Shown: positions 17,438 through 26,682 of the stretch, piece by piece
How the letters are laid out: every line of letters begins with the position of its first letter
Numbering within the stretch: the stretch's first letter is position 1
Assembly (NCBI RefSeq): GCF_002736205.1
Contig: NZ_CP024091.1
Location: forward strand, 5,309,361-5,373,360
Direction of reading: 5' to 3'
DNA from: Pedobacter ginsengisoli
GTDB lineage: Bacteria; Bacteroidota; Bacteroidia; Sphingobacteriales; Sphingobacteriaceae
Length of the DNA: 64,000 nucleotides
The notes under the pieces: generated by a model
Database searches by the model: none
Seen by the model: only the letters and a program-made list of their open reading frames with translations
What the model was told of the DNA's origin: nothing
Translations under genes and position numbers: made by a program

Positions 17438-17503
17438 TTTTCATTTTCTCCTACTCCCTCAGGCTTTGGCAGGTGTCTTTACTAAAATTAAGACCAAGCC
17501 CTC

Positions 17504-18664
17504 ATGAACAAAGATAGTGTAGAACAACTTATAGACCGGTATTTAGCAGGAACCTGTACTTCAAAAGAAAGGACACTTATTGAGCGGTTTTATATGGACG
17601 AGGTCTTAAACCGTAAACTTCCCGAAAATATTACCGATCCAATACATGCCAAAGATGCAATGTGGAAAGTAATATCAGCACAGGTAAATCCTAATCATAC
17701 CCCTAAAAAGAAAAAAACATTAAACCTTTACAGAAACATAGCAGCTGTGGCAGCAGTACTAATTACTGTAGGGCTTGTATTGTACTTTTACCCTCAAAAT
17801 AAAATCAATAAAACTGAGCAGGTAGTAAAACAAAATCGCGCTATCGGAATTAATCCTGGCGGTAATAAAGCTACACTAACTTTAAGCAACGGAGAGCAGA
17901 TCATATTGAATGAAGTAGATAGCGGAGTGCTGGCCAATCAGTTTGGGGTAGTAATCCGGAAAACAAAAGATGGCCAGCTGGCCTATAACCCGGCACGCGA
18001 ATACCTTTTAGGAGATGATTTGTCTTACAATACCATTTCCACCCCAAATGGCGGACAATATCAGGTAACCTTGCCCGATGGAACCAGTATCTGGCTAAAT
18101 GCGGCAACCACAGTACGTTTCCCAATCCGCTTTGCAGGTAAACAAAGAAATGTCAGCTTAGTAACCGGCGAGGCCTATTTTGAGGTTGCAAAAAACAAGA
18201 AAATGCCATTTAGAGTGAGTAGTGAAAAACAGGTAATCGAAGTGTTGGGAACTCATTTTAACATTAACAACTATGCTGATGAAACCAGCCTTAAAACAAC
18301 TTTACTTGAAGGATCTGTTAGGGTGCTGGCACAAACAGGAACAGGAAAACGTAATGTGATATTAAAACCTGGCGAACAGTCTGTTGTGGCCACAGAGCTA
18401 AAAGTTGAAAAGGCCGATCTGGAAGAAGTAATGGCCTGGAAAAACAACAGGTTTACTTTTAACAGCATGCCGCTTGAAGGTATTATGCGTCAGATATCCA
18501 GATGGTACAATGTAGATATTGAATATAAGGGAGGTATTTCGGGTAAAGAATTTACAGGAACCATTTCCCGCTATGCAAATGTAACACAGGTATTAAACAT
18601 GCTTGAATTAACAAATCTGGTTCATTTTAAAATTAAAGAAAGGAGAATAATAGTTATGCCATAA
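17504..18664 (+). CDS. FecR-family anti-sigma factor (second module)
   Basis: 386 residues built like the first FecR: a cytoplasmic N-terminus (EQLIDRYLAGTCTSKERTL), one membrane helix (about 77-98, NIAAVAAVLITVGLVLYFYP), and a periplasmic FecR domain with ISTPNGGQYQVTLPDG, IWLNAATTVRFP and EAYFEVAKNKKMPF. The C-terminal DUF4974-like domain ends FKIKERRIIVMP. The two FecR proteins share many segments (for example LEGSVRV versus LEGSVKV), so the modules are paralogous. This one should pair with the sigma factor at 16847 and the STN domain of the SusC at 18836. Confidence 0.93.
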   Translation: MNKDSVEQLIDRYLAGTCTSKERTLIERFYMDEVLNRKLPENITDPIHAKDAMWKVISAQVNPNHTPKKKKTLNLYRNIAAVAAVLITVGLVLYFYPQNKINKTEQVVKQNRAIGINPGGNKATLTLSNGEQIILNEVDSGVLANQFGVVIRKTKDGQLAYNPAREYLLGDDLSYNTISTPNGGQYQVTLPDGTSIWLNAATTVRFPIRFAGKQRNVSLVTGEAYFEVAKNKKMPFRVSSEKQVIEVLGTHFNINNYADETSLKTTLLEGSVRVLAQTGTGKRNVILKPGEQSVVATELKVEKADLEEVMAWKNNRFTFNSMPLEGIMRQISRWYNVDIEYKGGISGKEFTGTISRYANVTQVLNMLELTNLVHFKIKERRIIVMP

Positions 18665-18694
18665 GCCATACTTATTATCAAATGGACCTTAAAA

Positions 18695-18723
18695 TACCGG
18701 AAGCGCTGATAACACTCCCGGTA
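18695..18723 (+). other. Leader hairpin between second FecR and SusC genes
   Basis: TACCGG (18695-18700) pairs with CCGGTA (18718-18723). The interior can pair only partly. The hairpin begins in AAAATACCGGA, the same word that begins the hairpin in the first module's FecR-SusC gap, and lies in the equivalent position. Conservation of word and place between paralogous modules suggests a functional leader RNA. Confidence 0.45.
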
Positions 18724-18835
18724 AAGTAGGGGTTTTCATTTTGATCATTGCAACTAAACAAAATCAAATTATTTGAATCGTTTCAGAATTCCAGCCGGAA
18801 AAAACGATTCAGGAAAAACTAACCTAACCAAATGT

Positions 18836-21800
18836 ATGAAATTTTATACTTTATTGAGGTATAAGTTAACTATGCTTATGCATCAACAATATTATCCTGG
18901 AGCTATCAGGGTAGTATTTAACCAACCATTAACAAGGAAAATAATTATGCGTGCCAAATTAACCTTTGTTTTCTTAGTCACCTTGTTTATTCAAATGGGC
19001 ATTGCTGCCAATGCCCAGAGAATTACTTTGTCGGCGAAAAACAAGGCTTTAAAAGAGGTATTTAAACAAATTGGAAAGCAAAGTGGCTATCAGTTTCTGT
19101 ATGGCGATGATGTGCTTGAGGGTACCAAACGTATAAATGTTGTGGCTAACAATGCTTCTCTGGAAGAAGTACTTAAACAATGTTTTGCAGGTCAGCCAAT
19201 TACTTATACTATTGTCGACAAAACAGTAGTCATCAAACCCGCTATTTCAATCAGAACCACTTATATGGTGGCAGTGGGTTTTTTGAAGGGAAAGGTTACA
19301 GAAGGCAAAACAGGGCTGCCAATGGCAGGGGTAACTATTAAACTTGATGGCGAAGGTGCCAGTTTCACTAAAACATCTGATGAAGCCGGTAATTATACTT
19401 TCGGTAATTTAAAACCGGGTGCATACAAAATTACCTGGCATTACATTGGCTACACCTCTCAGTCAAAAGACATCACCATTACAGATGGGCAAAACACCGA
19501 CATCAATATTGCGCTTAACGAAGAAGCCGCAATGTTGGGCGAGCTGGTAGTGGTTGGTTTTGGTACACAAAAGAAAGCTGACCTTACCGGAGCAGTAGGG
19601 GTAGTAAATGTTGAAAAATCACTTACTTCCAGACCTGTTACCAATGTTCAGGAATTACTTGCCGGAACAGTTCCCGGATTAAACATCTCAAAAGGTTCAG
19701 GAGCAGTAGGCTCTGGCGCCTCTCTAAACATCCGTGGTACCTCTACAATAGGCGGCAGTTCGGGTGTTTTAGTATTGATTGATGGTTTTCCAGGCAATAT
19801 TTATACCTTAAATCCTAACGATGTCGAGAGTATCTCTGTGTTAAAAGATGCGGCATCAGCTTCAATATATGGTTCCAGGGCTGCCAATGGTGTTTTATTG
19901 GTTACCACAAAAAAAGGGAACAAAACCGGAAAACCTATGGTTGAGGTTAACAGTAGTGTAGGTGTACAAAAACCGCAATTTATGCTCGATTTTGTAGGCT
20001 CGGCAGATTATATGAAACTATGGGATCAGGCTCTTGTAAATGATGGAAAGCAACCGCTTTACGGCAGTAAAGGACTTGAAGATCTGGCTGCGGGAAAATA
20101 TGCCGACAACAAATGGTATAAAGAAATTTATAAAAACAATACCATTATTAACACCAATAACATCGCAATTTCCGGCGGAACCGAAAATATTACCTATCGC
20201 GTTTCCGGTTCTTACGATTATCAGGATGGAACCCTGCCAAATAACAATTACAACAAGTACGTTTTTCGTCCTGATGTAAATATTAAAATCTCCGATAAAC
20301 TTAGACTTGCTACAAACCTGCAGTACACCCAAACTTATATCCTGCAACCTCAGGGTGGAACAGATGCATGGCAGTCGCAGGCTGCCCGTGCTGCACCTAT
20401 CAGCCCTATTTATACTTCACAGGGCCAATATGGCATAGGTTCTTCTATGGTGGGCAATACCATAGCCGGCTTAAATCAGGGCGGATATAACAATGCCAAG
20501 TACAAAGAACTGTTTGGAGTAGCCGATTTGATCTATACACCAATAGAAAACTTAAACATTAAAGGCTCATATGCCCGCACTTCAACAGATCAGCGTACTA
20601 CCGATAGGTTACTTGCCTACAATTTGTATGATGATAAGGGAGAAATAGCTGCAAAGAAAAACCTGGTAACAGGCTTAACCGAAAGTTTTTCAAGCAACTA
20701 CAGAAATGTTTTTCAGGCAACTGCCGATTATGGCTATAGCCTAAACAAGCATTCATTTAAAGCTTTGGCCGGTTATTCTCAGGAATATGTGTACAACAAC
20801 AGCTTTAGTGCATTTCGTGATAACCTGCCTTTTGGGAACATCGATGTTTTAAATACAGGATCATCAACCAATATGCAAAACACTGGTACAGCTTCTGATG
20901 TGGCCATCAGGTCTTACTTTGGACGATTGAACTATGATTACGATGGGAAATATCTGTTGCAGGCAAATATCCGTGCCGATGGTTCTTCGCGTTTTGCCAA
21001 GGGGCACAAATGGGGCTATTTCCCTTCTTTTTCTGCCGGATGGAATATTCATAAAGAATCTTTCTTTAACCTGCCATGGGTTAGCAGCTTAAAGCTTCGC
21101 GGTTCATGGGGTATATTGGGAGATGCCGAAAAAGTTGGTTTGTATCCAACAGCCGAGGTGTTAACCTACCGCCCAATCATTTATGGATTTAATGGGGTTA
21201 CCGTTCCGGGTGCATATAATGGCGTATCTGTTAACAGAGGGATAAGCTGGGAAGAGTCTAAACAAACTGATATTGGTATAGATATGTCCCTATTGGGTCA
21301 GAAAATAGCCATCAGTGTAGATTACTTCATGAACAAAAGAGATAACATCTTAAACAACCCTCCGGTAAGTGCCGAATTTGGCTTGCCTGCACCATTCAGC
21401 AATTTGTTAAAAATGGATAGCAAAGGCTGGGAGTTCCTGGTAAACTATAAAGATCATTCGGGCGATTTTAATTGGGGATTTGATTTCAATACCTCTTTCT
21501 CTAAAAACAAGGTTGTTGATCTTGCAGGTAAAGGCCCGCAAATTGGTGACACTTATACCGATGTTGGCTTGCAATATCAATTGCCTTATGGGTTAAAAGC
21601 TATAGGCCTGTTTCAAAGTGCCGAGGAAATTGCAAACAGCCCAAATCAGGGGCCTAACGTATTTCCGGGAAATATCAAATATCAGGATACCAATAACGAC
21701 AAGGTTATTGACGGTAAAGGCAGGGTGATTTTAAATGACAAAGTAGTAATAAGATTTGGTTCTAACCTTAATTTTGGATGGAAAAACTTTGATCTCTCAG

Positions 21801-22198
21801 CAAATGTAACCGGAGCAATAAATGGAATGAGGTATATGAGTGGTTACGAAGGCTGGGCCTTTTTCCTTTCGCAAAATGCCCGCCCACTTGCTTTAGATAA
21901 CTGGACTCCAGAAAATCCTAATGCTTCTTACCCACGGTTGTCGATCCAGAATACTTCTAATGATACCAAGTATTCCAGCTATTGGTTAAGAAAAGCTGAC
22001 TATATCAAAATACAGAATATACAGCTTGGTTATCAATTGCCGCAATCTGTATTGAGCAAACTAAAACTTAACTCGCTCAGACTTTTTACATCTGTTCAAA
22101 ATCTGGCAACCATAACAAACTACACTGGTTTTGATCCCGAAGGAGGATATTATCCGCTTTCAAGAACATTATCATTCGGGTTAAACCTTAAATTCTAA
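18836..22198 (+). CDS. SusC/RagA-type TonB-dependent outer membrane transporter with STN domain (second module)
   Basis: About 1120 residues from the ATG at 18836 (MKFYTLLRYK); the frame also opens at a TTG at 18773. A long N-terminal extension with signal peptide is followed by STN (LKEVFKQIGKQSGYQFLYGD), a carboxypeptidase-like sandwich (KGKVTEGKTGLPMAGVTIKL) and a plug with VLKDAASASIYGSRAANGVLLVTTKKG. The large barrel ends in LSFGLNLKF. The STN domain links it to the FecR upstream, and susD follows 4 bases after its stop. With the GH116 enzyme downstream it probably imports a beta-glucosidic oligosaccharide or glycoside, which is an inference from context only. Confidence 0.95.
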   Translation: MKFYTLLRYKLTMLMHQQYYPGAIRVVFNQPLTRKIIMRAKLTFVFLVTLFIQMGIAANAQRITLSAKNKALKEVFKQIGKQSGYQFLYGDDVLEGTKRINVVANNASLEEVLKQCFAGQPITYTIVDKTVVIKPAISIRTTYMVAVGFLKGKVTEGKTGLPMAGVTIKLDGEGASFTKTSDEAGNYTFGNLKPGAYKITWHYIGYTSQSKDITITDGQNTDINIALNEEAAMLGELVVVGFGTQKKADLTGAVGVVNVEKSLTSRPVTNVQELLAGTVPGLNISKGSGAVGSGASLNIRGTSTIGGSSGVLVLIDGFPGNIYTLNPNDVESISVLKDAASASIYGSRAANGVLLVTTKKGNKTGKPMVEVNSSVGVQKPQFMLDFVGSADYMKLWDQALVNDGKQPLYGSKGLEDLAAGKYADNKWYKEIYKNNTIINTNNIAISGGTENITYRVSGSYDYQDGTLPNNNYNKYVFRPDVNIKISDKLRLATNLQYTQTYILQPQGGTDAWQSQAARAAPISPIYTSQGQYGIGSSMVGNTIAGLNQGGYNNAKYKELFGVADLIYTPIENLNIKGSYARTSTDQRTTDRLLAYNLYDDKGEIAAKKNLVTGLTESFSSNYRNVFQATADYGYSLNKHSFKALAGYSQEYVYNNSFSAFRDNLPFGNIDVLNTGSSTNMQNTGTASDVAIRSYFGRLNYDYDGKYLLQANIRADGSSRFAKGHKWGYFPSFSAGWNIHKESFFNLPWVSSLKLRGSWGILGDAEKVGLYPTAEVLTYRPIIYGFNGVTVPGAYNGVSVNRGISWEESKQTDIGIDMSLLGQKIAISVDYFMNKRDNILNNPPVSAEFGLPAPFSNLLKMDSKGWEFLVNYKDHSGDFNWGFDFNTSFSKNKVVDLAGKGPQIGDTYTDVGLQYQLPYGLKAIGLFQSAEEIANSPNQGPNVFPGNIKYQDTNNDKVIDGKGRVILNDKVVIRFGSNLNFGWKNFDLSANVTGAINGMRYMSGYEGWAFFLSQNARPLALDNWTPENPNASYPRLSIQNTSNDTKYSSYWLRKADYIKIQNIQLGYQLPQSVLSKLKLNSLRLFTSVQNLATITNYTGFDPEGGYYPLSRTLSFGLNLKF

Positions 22199-22202
22199 AG
22201 AG

Positions 22203-23837
22203 ATGAAAAGAAAATATATTTACCTGCTTGCTGTGATCTTAGTTGCCAGCAGTTGTAAAAAGGGATTTTTGGACACTTCACCACTTGATCAGTCCTCTGA
22301 TGCCACCTATTGGAAAACGGCAGATGATGCCCAAACCGGCTTAAATGCCGTGTATGCTACTTTACCTGATAGCCGCGATTTCTGGAGAGATTGCAGCAGC
22401 GACAACTCAGTTATGACCAATGCCTGGGGCGAAGGAGGAATGGGATATATCAGTATGGGTACCTATTCTGCAACTGATGGTTACATTGCTGAAGAATGGC
22501 GATATGATAATATCCGCAGGGCTTTGTACTTTATCGATAAATTAAGTACGATGACCATTGATGCAAATCTTAAAAAGAGATTTGATGCCGAGGCCAGGTT
22601 TATTTTGGCAATGAGGTATTTCCGTATGGCGCAGCTGTTCGGAGATCTGCCGCTGATTAAAGAAAAACCGGTTACACTGGAAGAATCGAATTTATCACGC
22701 AGCCCAAAACAAGAGGTTCTTGATTATGCACTGCAAAACGTAGAAACTGCAATTGCAGGTTTACCTGCTACTTACGGTGCAGCGGCAGATAAAGGTCGTA
22801 TTACCAAGGCAGCAGCTTTAATGCTAAGGGCTAATATTTATTTGTACATGGCCAGCATGAAAAAGTTCCACAACGGACAAAACGATGCGGCATTATGGAC
22901 CGAAGCAGCAAAATCAGCCAATGATGTAACCACAATGGGTTATGATCTTGAAGATGATTATTCGTCATTATTCAAAAAAGAAGCAAACAACAACAATAAG
23001 GAAGTAATTTTAGCCTATCAGTATGTTCAGGATAAATTTACACAGTTCCTGGCGGTATTGGCCTCTCCAACCGGAACAGGTATAACAGGCGAGGGCTGGG
23101 CAAGTTTTTGTCCAACCAGAGATCTGATTGATTCGTATGAATGTACCGACGGAAAGTCCATTAAAACATCTGCTCTTTACGATTTAAACAAACCTTACGA
23201 GAACAGAGATGCCAGGCTAAAAATGACTTTTATGCTTCCGGGTGTTCCAGTGTTAAGGCCAAATGGAACCTTTACCCCTTATCAGCCACATCCATCTTAT
23301 AATATGCCCGAAAGGATGAACAATGAAGGGGGAGGCTTAACCGGCTACATGTATTTGAAATTTAATGATCCTACAAACCCTAAACCCGGAGAAAACTGGG
23401 CCAACTGGCCGATCTATCGCTATTCTGAAACATTGCTAATACTTGCTGAAGCATTGAATGAATCAGATCCGGGAAATACCAAAATTACCTGGGCAATGAA
23501 TAAGGTGAGGGCAAGAGCAGGGCTTCCCGGTGTGGATGCATTGCTTGGCGATCAGGCTAAAATGAGGGATGCGATCAGGGAAGAACGTCGCCATGAATTC
23601 GTAGCAGAACACAAAAGATATTTTGACCTGCTTAGATGGAAAACTGCCGAATTGGTATTAAGCAAACCTGCTTATGGTATTAACAGTAATGTTGCTGATC
23701 CTGTAGGCGATTGGACAAAACCTATGTTTAAAGCTCAGGACAGAGTATTTAACGTAAACAAAAATTATATATGGCCGGTTCCTCAATCTGTAATAGACAG
23801 AAATAAGAGCCTGTTACCACAAAATAAAGGTTGGTAA
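22203..23837 (+). CDS. SusD/RagB-family substrate-binding lipoprotein (second module)
   Basis: 544 residues with a lipoprotein signal (LLAVILVASSCKKGFLDTSP, Cys at about 18). The FLDTSPLDQSSDATYWKT start, the ARFILAMRYFRMAQLFGDLPLI helix segment, YRYSETLLILAEALNE and the late REERRHEFVAEHKRYFDLLRW are standard RagB/SusD signatures. It starts 4 bases after the susC stop and would form the lid of the transporter at the cell surface. It belongs to the classical glycan-type SusD group more clearly than the first module's SusD does. Confidence 0.95.
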   Translation: MKRKYIYLLAVILVASSCKKGFLDTSPLDQSSDATYWKTADDAQTGLNAVYATLPDSRDFWRDCSSDNSVMTNAWGEGGMGYISMGTYSATDGYIAEEWRYDNIRRALYFIDKLSTMTIDANLKKRFDAEARFILAMRYFRMAQLFGDLPLIKEKPVTLEESNLSRSPKQEVLDYALQNVETAIAGLPATYGAAADKGRITKAAALMLRANIYLYMASMKKFHNGQNDAALWTEAAKSANDVTTMGYDLEDDYSSLFKKEANNNNKEVILAYQYVQDKFTQFLAVLASPTGTGITGEGWASFCPTRDLIDSYECTDGKSIKTSALYDLNKPYENRDARLKMTFMLPGVPVLRPNGTFTPYQPHPSYNMPERMNNEGGGLTGYMYLKFNDPTNPKPGENWANWPIYRYSETLLILAEALNESDPGNTKITWAMNKVRARAGLPGVDALLGDQAKMRDAIREERRHEFVAEHKRYFDLLRWKTAELVLSKPAYGINSNVADPVGDWTKPMFKAQDRVFNVNKNYIWPVPQSVIDRNKSLLPQNKGW

Positions 23838-23860
23838 GCCTCTGATAATTTCATTGTATC

Positions 23861-23892
23861 TTAACGATCCGAAAGCATTTTCGGATCGTTAA
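23861..23892 (+). terminator. Strong hairpin between SusD and GH116 genes
   Basis: A perfect 14-bp inverted repeat (arms 23861-23874 and 23879-23892) around the 4-base loop GCAT, 24 bases after the susD stop. No T-tract follows, so it may act as a 3' stability element or a partial terminator that lowers expression of the enzyme genes relative to susCD, not as a simple terminator. Confidence 0.55.
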
Positions 23893-23950
23893 TCCACTAA
23901 ATGTAAACGCTAACCAAGTATAAGATTAAACAGAAATAGAGATTTTTAAC

Positions 23951-26671
23951 ATGCACAAGAAACCATCCAACAGAAGAGATTTTATTAAAAAAGCAGGCTT
24001 GTTTACGGCTAGCCTTGCAGCGGTGCAATTCCCGGTATGGGGTAAAAGTATATTTGCATTAGATTATCCGCTTCATAACATCCCCGAAAACAAGGGTATA
24101 GACCCTCAGTGGATTAAAACACTTTACAACCGAGGCGAAGAAACAACATACTTTAAGAGCAAAAATGAATTTAAATATATCGGGATGCCAGTGGGTGGTC
24201 TTCATGCTGGAACGGTGTATGTTGGTGGCGATGGGCGACTTTGGTTGTGGCAAATATACAATGAGACTTTTGAAGGTGCACAGGAGGGAATAGAGCCTAA
24301 AACGGTGAACTGGAATGATGGCGTAGAGGTTAGAAAGATCCGTGCCAGAGATGGCTCGGCCTATATTGAACCGGCTATTGCTAATAACAAGCGTGTTTTG
24401 GAGCAAGGCTTTGCGGTTAAGGCAGTGGTTAATGGCAAAACCTTTATTAAGGAATTAAGCGAGGAACATTGGGACGAGATTGTGTTTAAGCCAGCCTACC
24501 CGATGGCTACCATAAAATATAGCAGTAAAGATTTTCCTGTAGCAGTATACCTAGAGGTGTATTCACCATTTATTCCTTTGGATGCACAAAATTCGGCTTT
24601 GCCTGCAACTATTTTGCGTGTAGAAGTAAAAAATACCAGCAACAGCAGTATAAATGTTTCGGTTTTAGGCTGGATGGAAAACGGAGCGAATAAGCTAACC
24701 GGAAAAGTGAAAACCGGAAAAAGGAAAAATGAGGTGTTGGCAGTCGAAAATTCAAGTAGCATCTTCTCTTCATTTGAGGCTGTCAGCGATGATGTGAAAA
24801 ATGCACAGGATAGCGGTACAATGTGCTTTACCTTACACAAAACAAAGGGAAAAACATATACCGCCCTTGATCCGTGGCCGGTTAAAAGCAAGCATTTTGG
24901 AGCTGCGGCTACAAGCTCTTCAACTGCAGATGCACCTGAAAAACTGGTTGGAGGAATTGAGATAGCAGAAACTGTTAGCCCCGGAAAATCTTTTAAAGCC
25001 GATTATTCAATCAGCTGGCATTTTAACAATGCAAATGTGAACCTTAAGAAAATAGTTAAGGATGCACAAGAGGGATTTCATTACGCTACCCGGTTTAAGG
25101 ATGCCGGGGCAGTGAGTGCTTACCTGCAATCGAATTTTGAAAAGCTGACAAAAACAACCGAGTTATGGAGCACAACATGGAACGACTCTACACTGCCATA
25201 CTGGTTCCTGGAACGTACTTTTATTAATATTGATACACTTGCAACGGCAAATACCTATCGTTTTGCAGATGGCCGGTTCTGGAGCTGGGAAGGTGTCGGA
25301 GCATGTGCAGGAACCTGTACCCATGTATGGCAATATGCACAGGCTGTCGCCAGGATATTTCCTGAACTGGAACGTGACTTAAGACATCGGGTAGATCTTG
25401 GTGTTGGGTTTAAGGAAGACAGTGGCGCCATTATATTCCGTGCAGAAAACGAAAGCAGGCCAGCAATTGACGGACAAGCTGGTACAGTGCTCAGGTTTTA
25501 CCGTGAGCATCAGATGAGTGGCGACAATACATTTTTACAAACCAACTGGCCAAAAATTAAAAAGGCAGTCCAGTTCATGTTAGATCAGGATAAGAATGGG
25601 GATGGGATGACGGATACCCCGATGGAAAACACCCTGGATGCAGTATGGGAAGGTGAAATTGCATGGATTGTGGGCCTTTGTATCGCTGCTGCCAGAGCAG
25701 GGCAGGCCATGGCAGAAGAAATGAACGATGCCACATTTGCCCAAACCTGCCAGACCTACGTAGCCAATGGACGTAAAAATATGGAACAGGAACTGTTTAA
25801 TGGTGAGTACTTTATCCACAGACCAGACAAGGTTCAGGGCCGTAAAAATCTGGGATCATATAATACCTGTCATATTGATCAGGTATATGGCCAGAGCTGG
25901 GCATTTCAGGTAGGACTGCCGAGGGTGCTGAGTAAAGATAAAGCCATTGCCGCGCTAAAAGCTTTATGGAAATATAACTTTACTGCTGATGTTGGGCCAT
26001 ATATTAAAACCCATGTAGGTGGCAGGCCATATGCTTTACCTGGTGAGGGTGGAATGGTAATGAACACCAATCCGCACAATGAGCCTAAACCATTCGGAGA
26101 GAATGTAAGCTGGCAGCTGGGTTACTTTCATGAATGTATGAGCGGATTTGAGCATCAGGTTGCAGCCCATTTAATGGCCGAAGGTATGGTAGAAGAAAGT
26201 TTGATCCTGACCCGGTTTATTCACGACAGGTACCATGCCGCTAAACGAAATCCATTTAATGAAATTGAATGCAGCGATCACTATGCAAGGGCAATGGCAA
26301 GCTACGGAACCTTTATTAATGCCTGCGGGTTTGAGTATCATGGCCCTAAAGGTTATATCAAATTCTCGCCAGCCTGGAATTCAGAGAACTTTAAAGCACC
26401 TTTCACTTCAGCAAACGGATGGGGTAGTTATACCCAGAAAAAAGCTGGAGCGAAGCAGTTACACACCATAAACTTAAAGTACGGAGAGCTGCAATTGCAG
26501 GAACTGGCCTTTAACAAAATAGGTGCAGGTGCTGTAAAATCGGTTTCGGTAATGCTGGGAACACAAAGTATCCCTGTTCAGCTAAAACAGAATGGTACCG
26601 AATTGCGCATTACCAGCAATAAAAAGATTAATGTTAAAACCAACGAAAGTTTAAATATCACCTTTTCATAA
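23951..26671 (+). CDS. GH116-type glucosidase (non-lysosomal glucosylceramidase-like), Tat-exported
   Basis: 906 residues. The N-terminus NRRDFIKKAGLF is a Tat-type signal. A beta-sandwich N-terminal domain (from about 60, KYIGMPVGGLHAGTVYVGGDG) precedes an (alpha/alpha)6 catalytic domain. FWSWEGVGACAGTCTHVWQYAQ holds Glu447, the likely nucleophile, and DGMTDTPMENTLDAVWEG holds Asp563, the likely acid/base, by comparison with the known GH116 Glu/Asp pair. Other subfamilies of this family cleave beta-glucosides or beta-xylosides, so the sugar is not certain. It follows the second susCD pair after 113 bases and is the only glycosidase of that locus. Confidence 0.87.
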   Translation: MHKKPSNRRDFIKKAGLFTASLAAVQFPVWGKSIFALDYPLHNIPENKGIDPQWIKTLYNRGEETTYFKSKNEFKYIGMPVGGLHAGTVYVGGDGRLWLWQIYNETFEGAQEGIEPKTVNWNDGVEVRKIRARDGSAYIEPAIANNKRVLEQGFAVKAVVNGKTFIKELSEEHWDEIVFKPAYPMATIKYSSKDFPVAVYLEVYSPFIPLDAQNSALPATILRVEVKNTSNSSINVSVLGWMENGANKLTGKVKTGKRKNEVLAVENSSSIFSSFEAVSDDVKNAQDSGTMCFTLHKTKGKTYTALDPWPVKSKHFGAAATSSSTADAPEKLVGGIEIAETVSPGKSFKADYSISWHFNNANVNLKKIVKDAQEGFHYATRFKDAGAVSAYLQSNFEKLTKTTELWSTTWNDSTLPYWFLERTFINIDTLATANTYRFADGRFWSWEGVGACAGTCTHVWQYAQAVARIFPELERDLRHRVDLGVGFKEDSGAIIFRAENESRPAIDGQAGTVLRFYREHQMSGDNTFLQTNWPKIKKAVQFMLDQDKNGDGMTDTPMENTLDAVWEGEIAWIVGLCIAAARAGQAMAEEMNDATFAQTCQTYVANGRKNMEQELFNGEYFIHRPDKVQGRKNLGSYNTCHIDQVYGQSWAFQVGLPRVLSKDKAIAALKALWKYNFTADVGPYIKTHVGGRPYALPGEGGMVMNTNPHNEPKPFGENVSWQLGYFHECMSGFEHQVAAHLMAEGMVEESLILTRFIHDRYHAAKRNPFNEIECSDHYARAMASYGTFINACGFEYHGPKGYIKFSPAWNSENFKAPFTSANGWGSYTQKKAGAKQLHTINLKYGELQLQELAFNKIGAGAVKSVSVMLGTQSIPVQLKQNGTELRITSNKKINVKTNESLNITFS

Positions 26672-26682
26672 ACATATAACGC

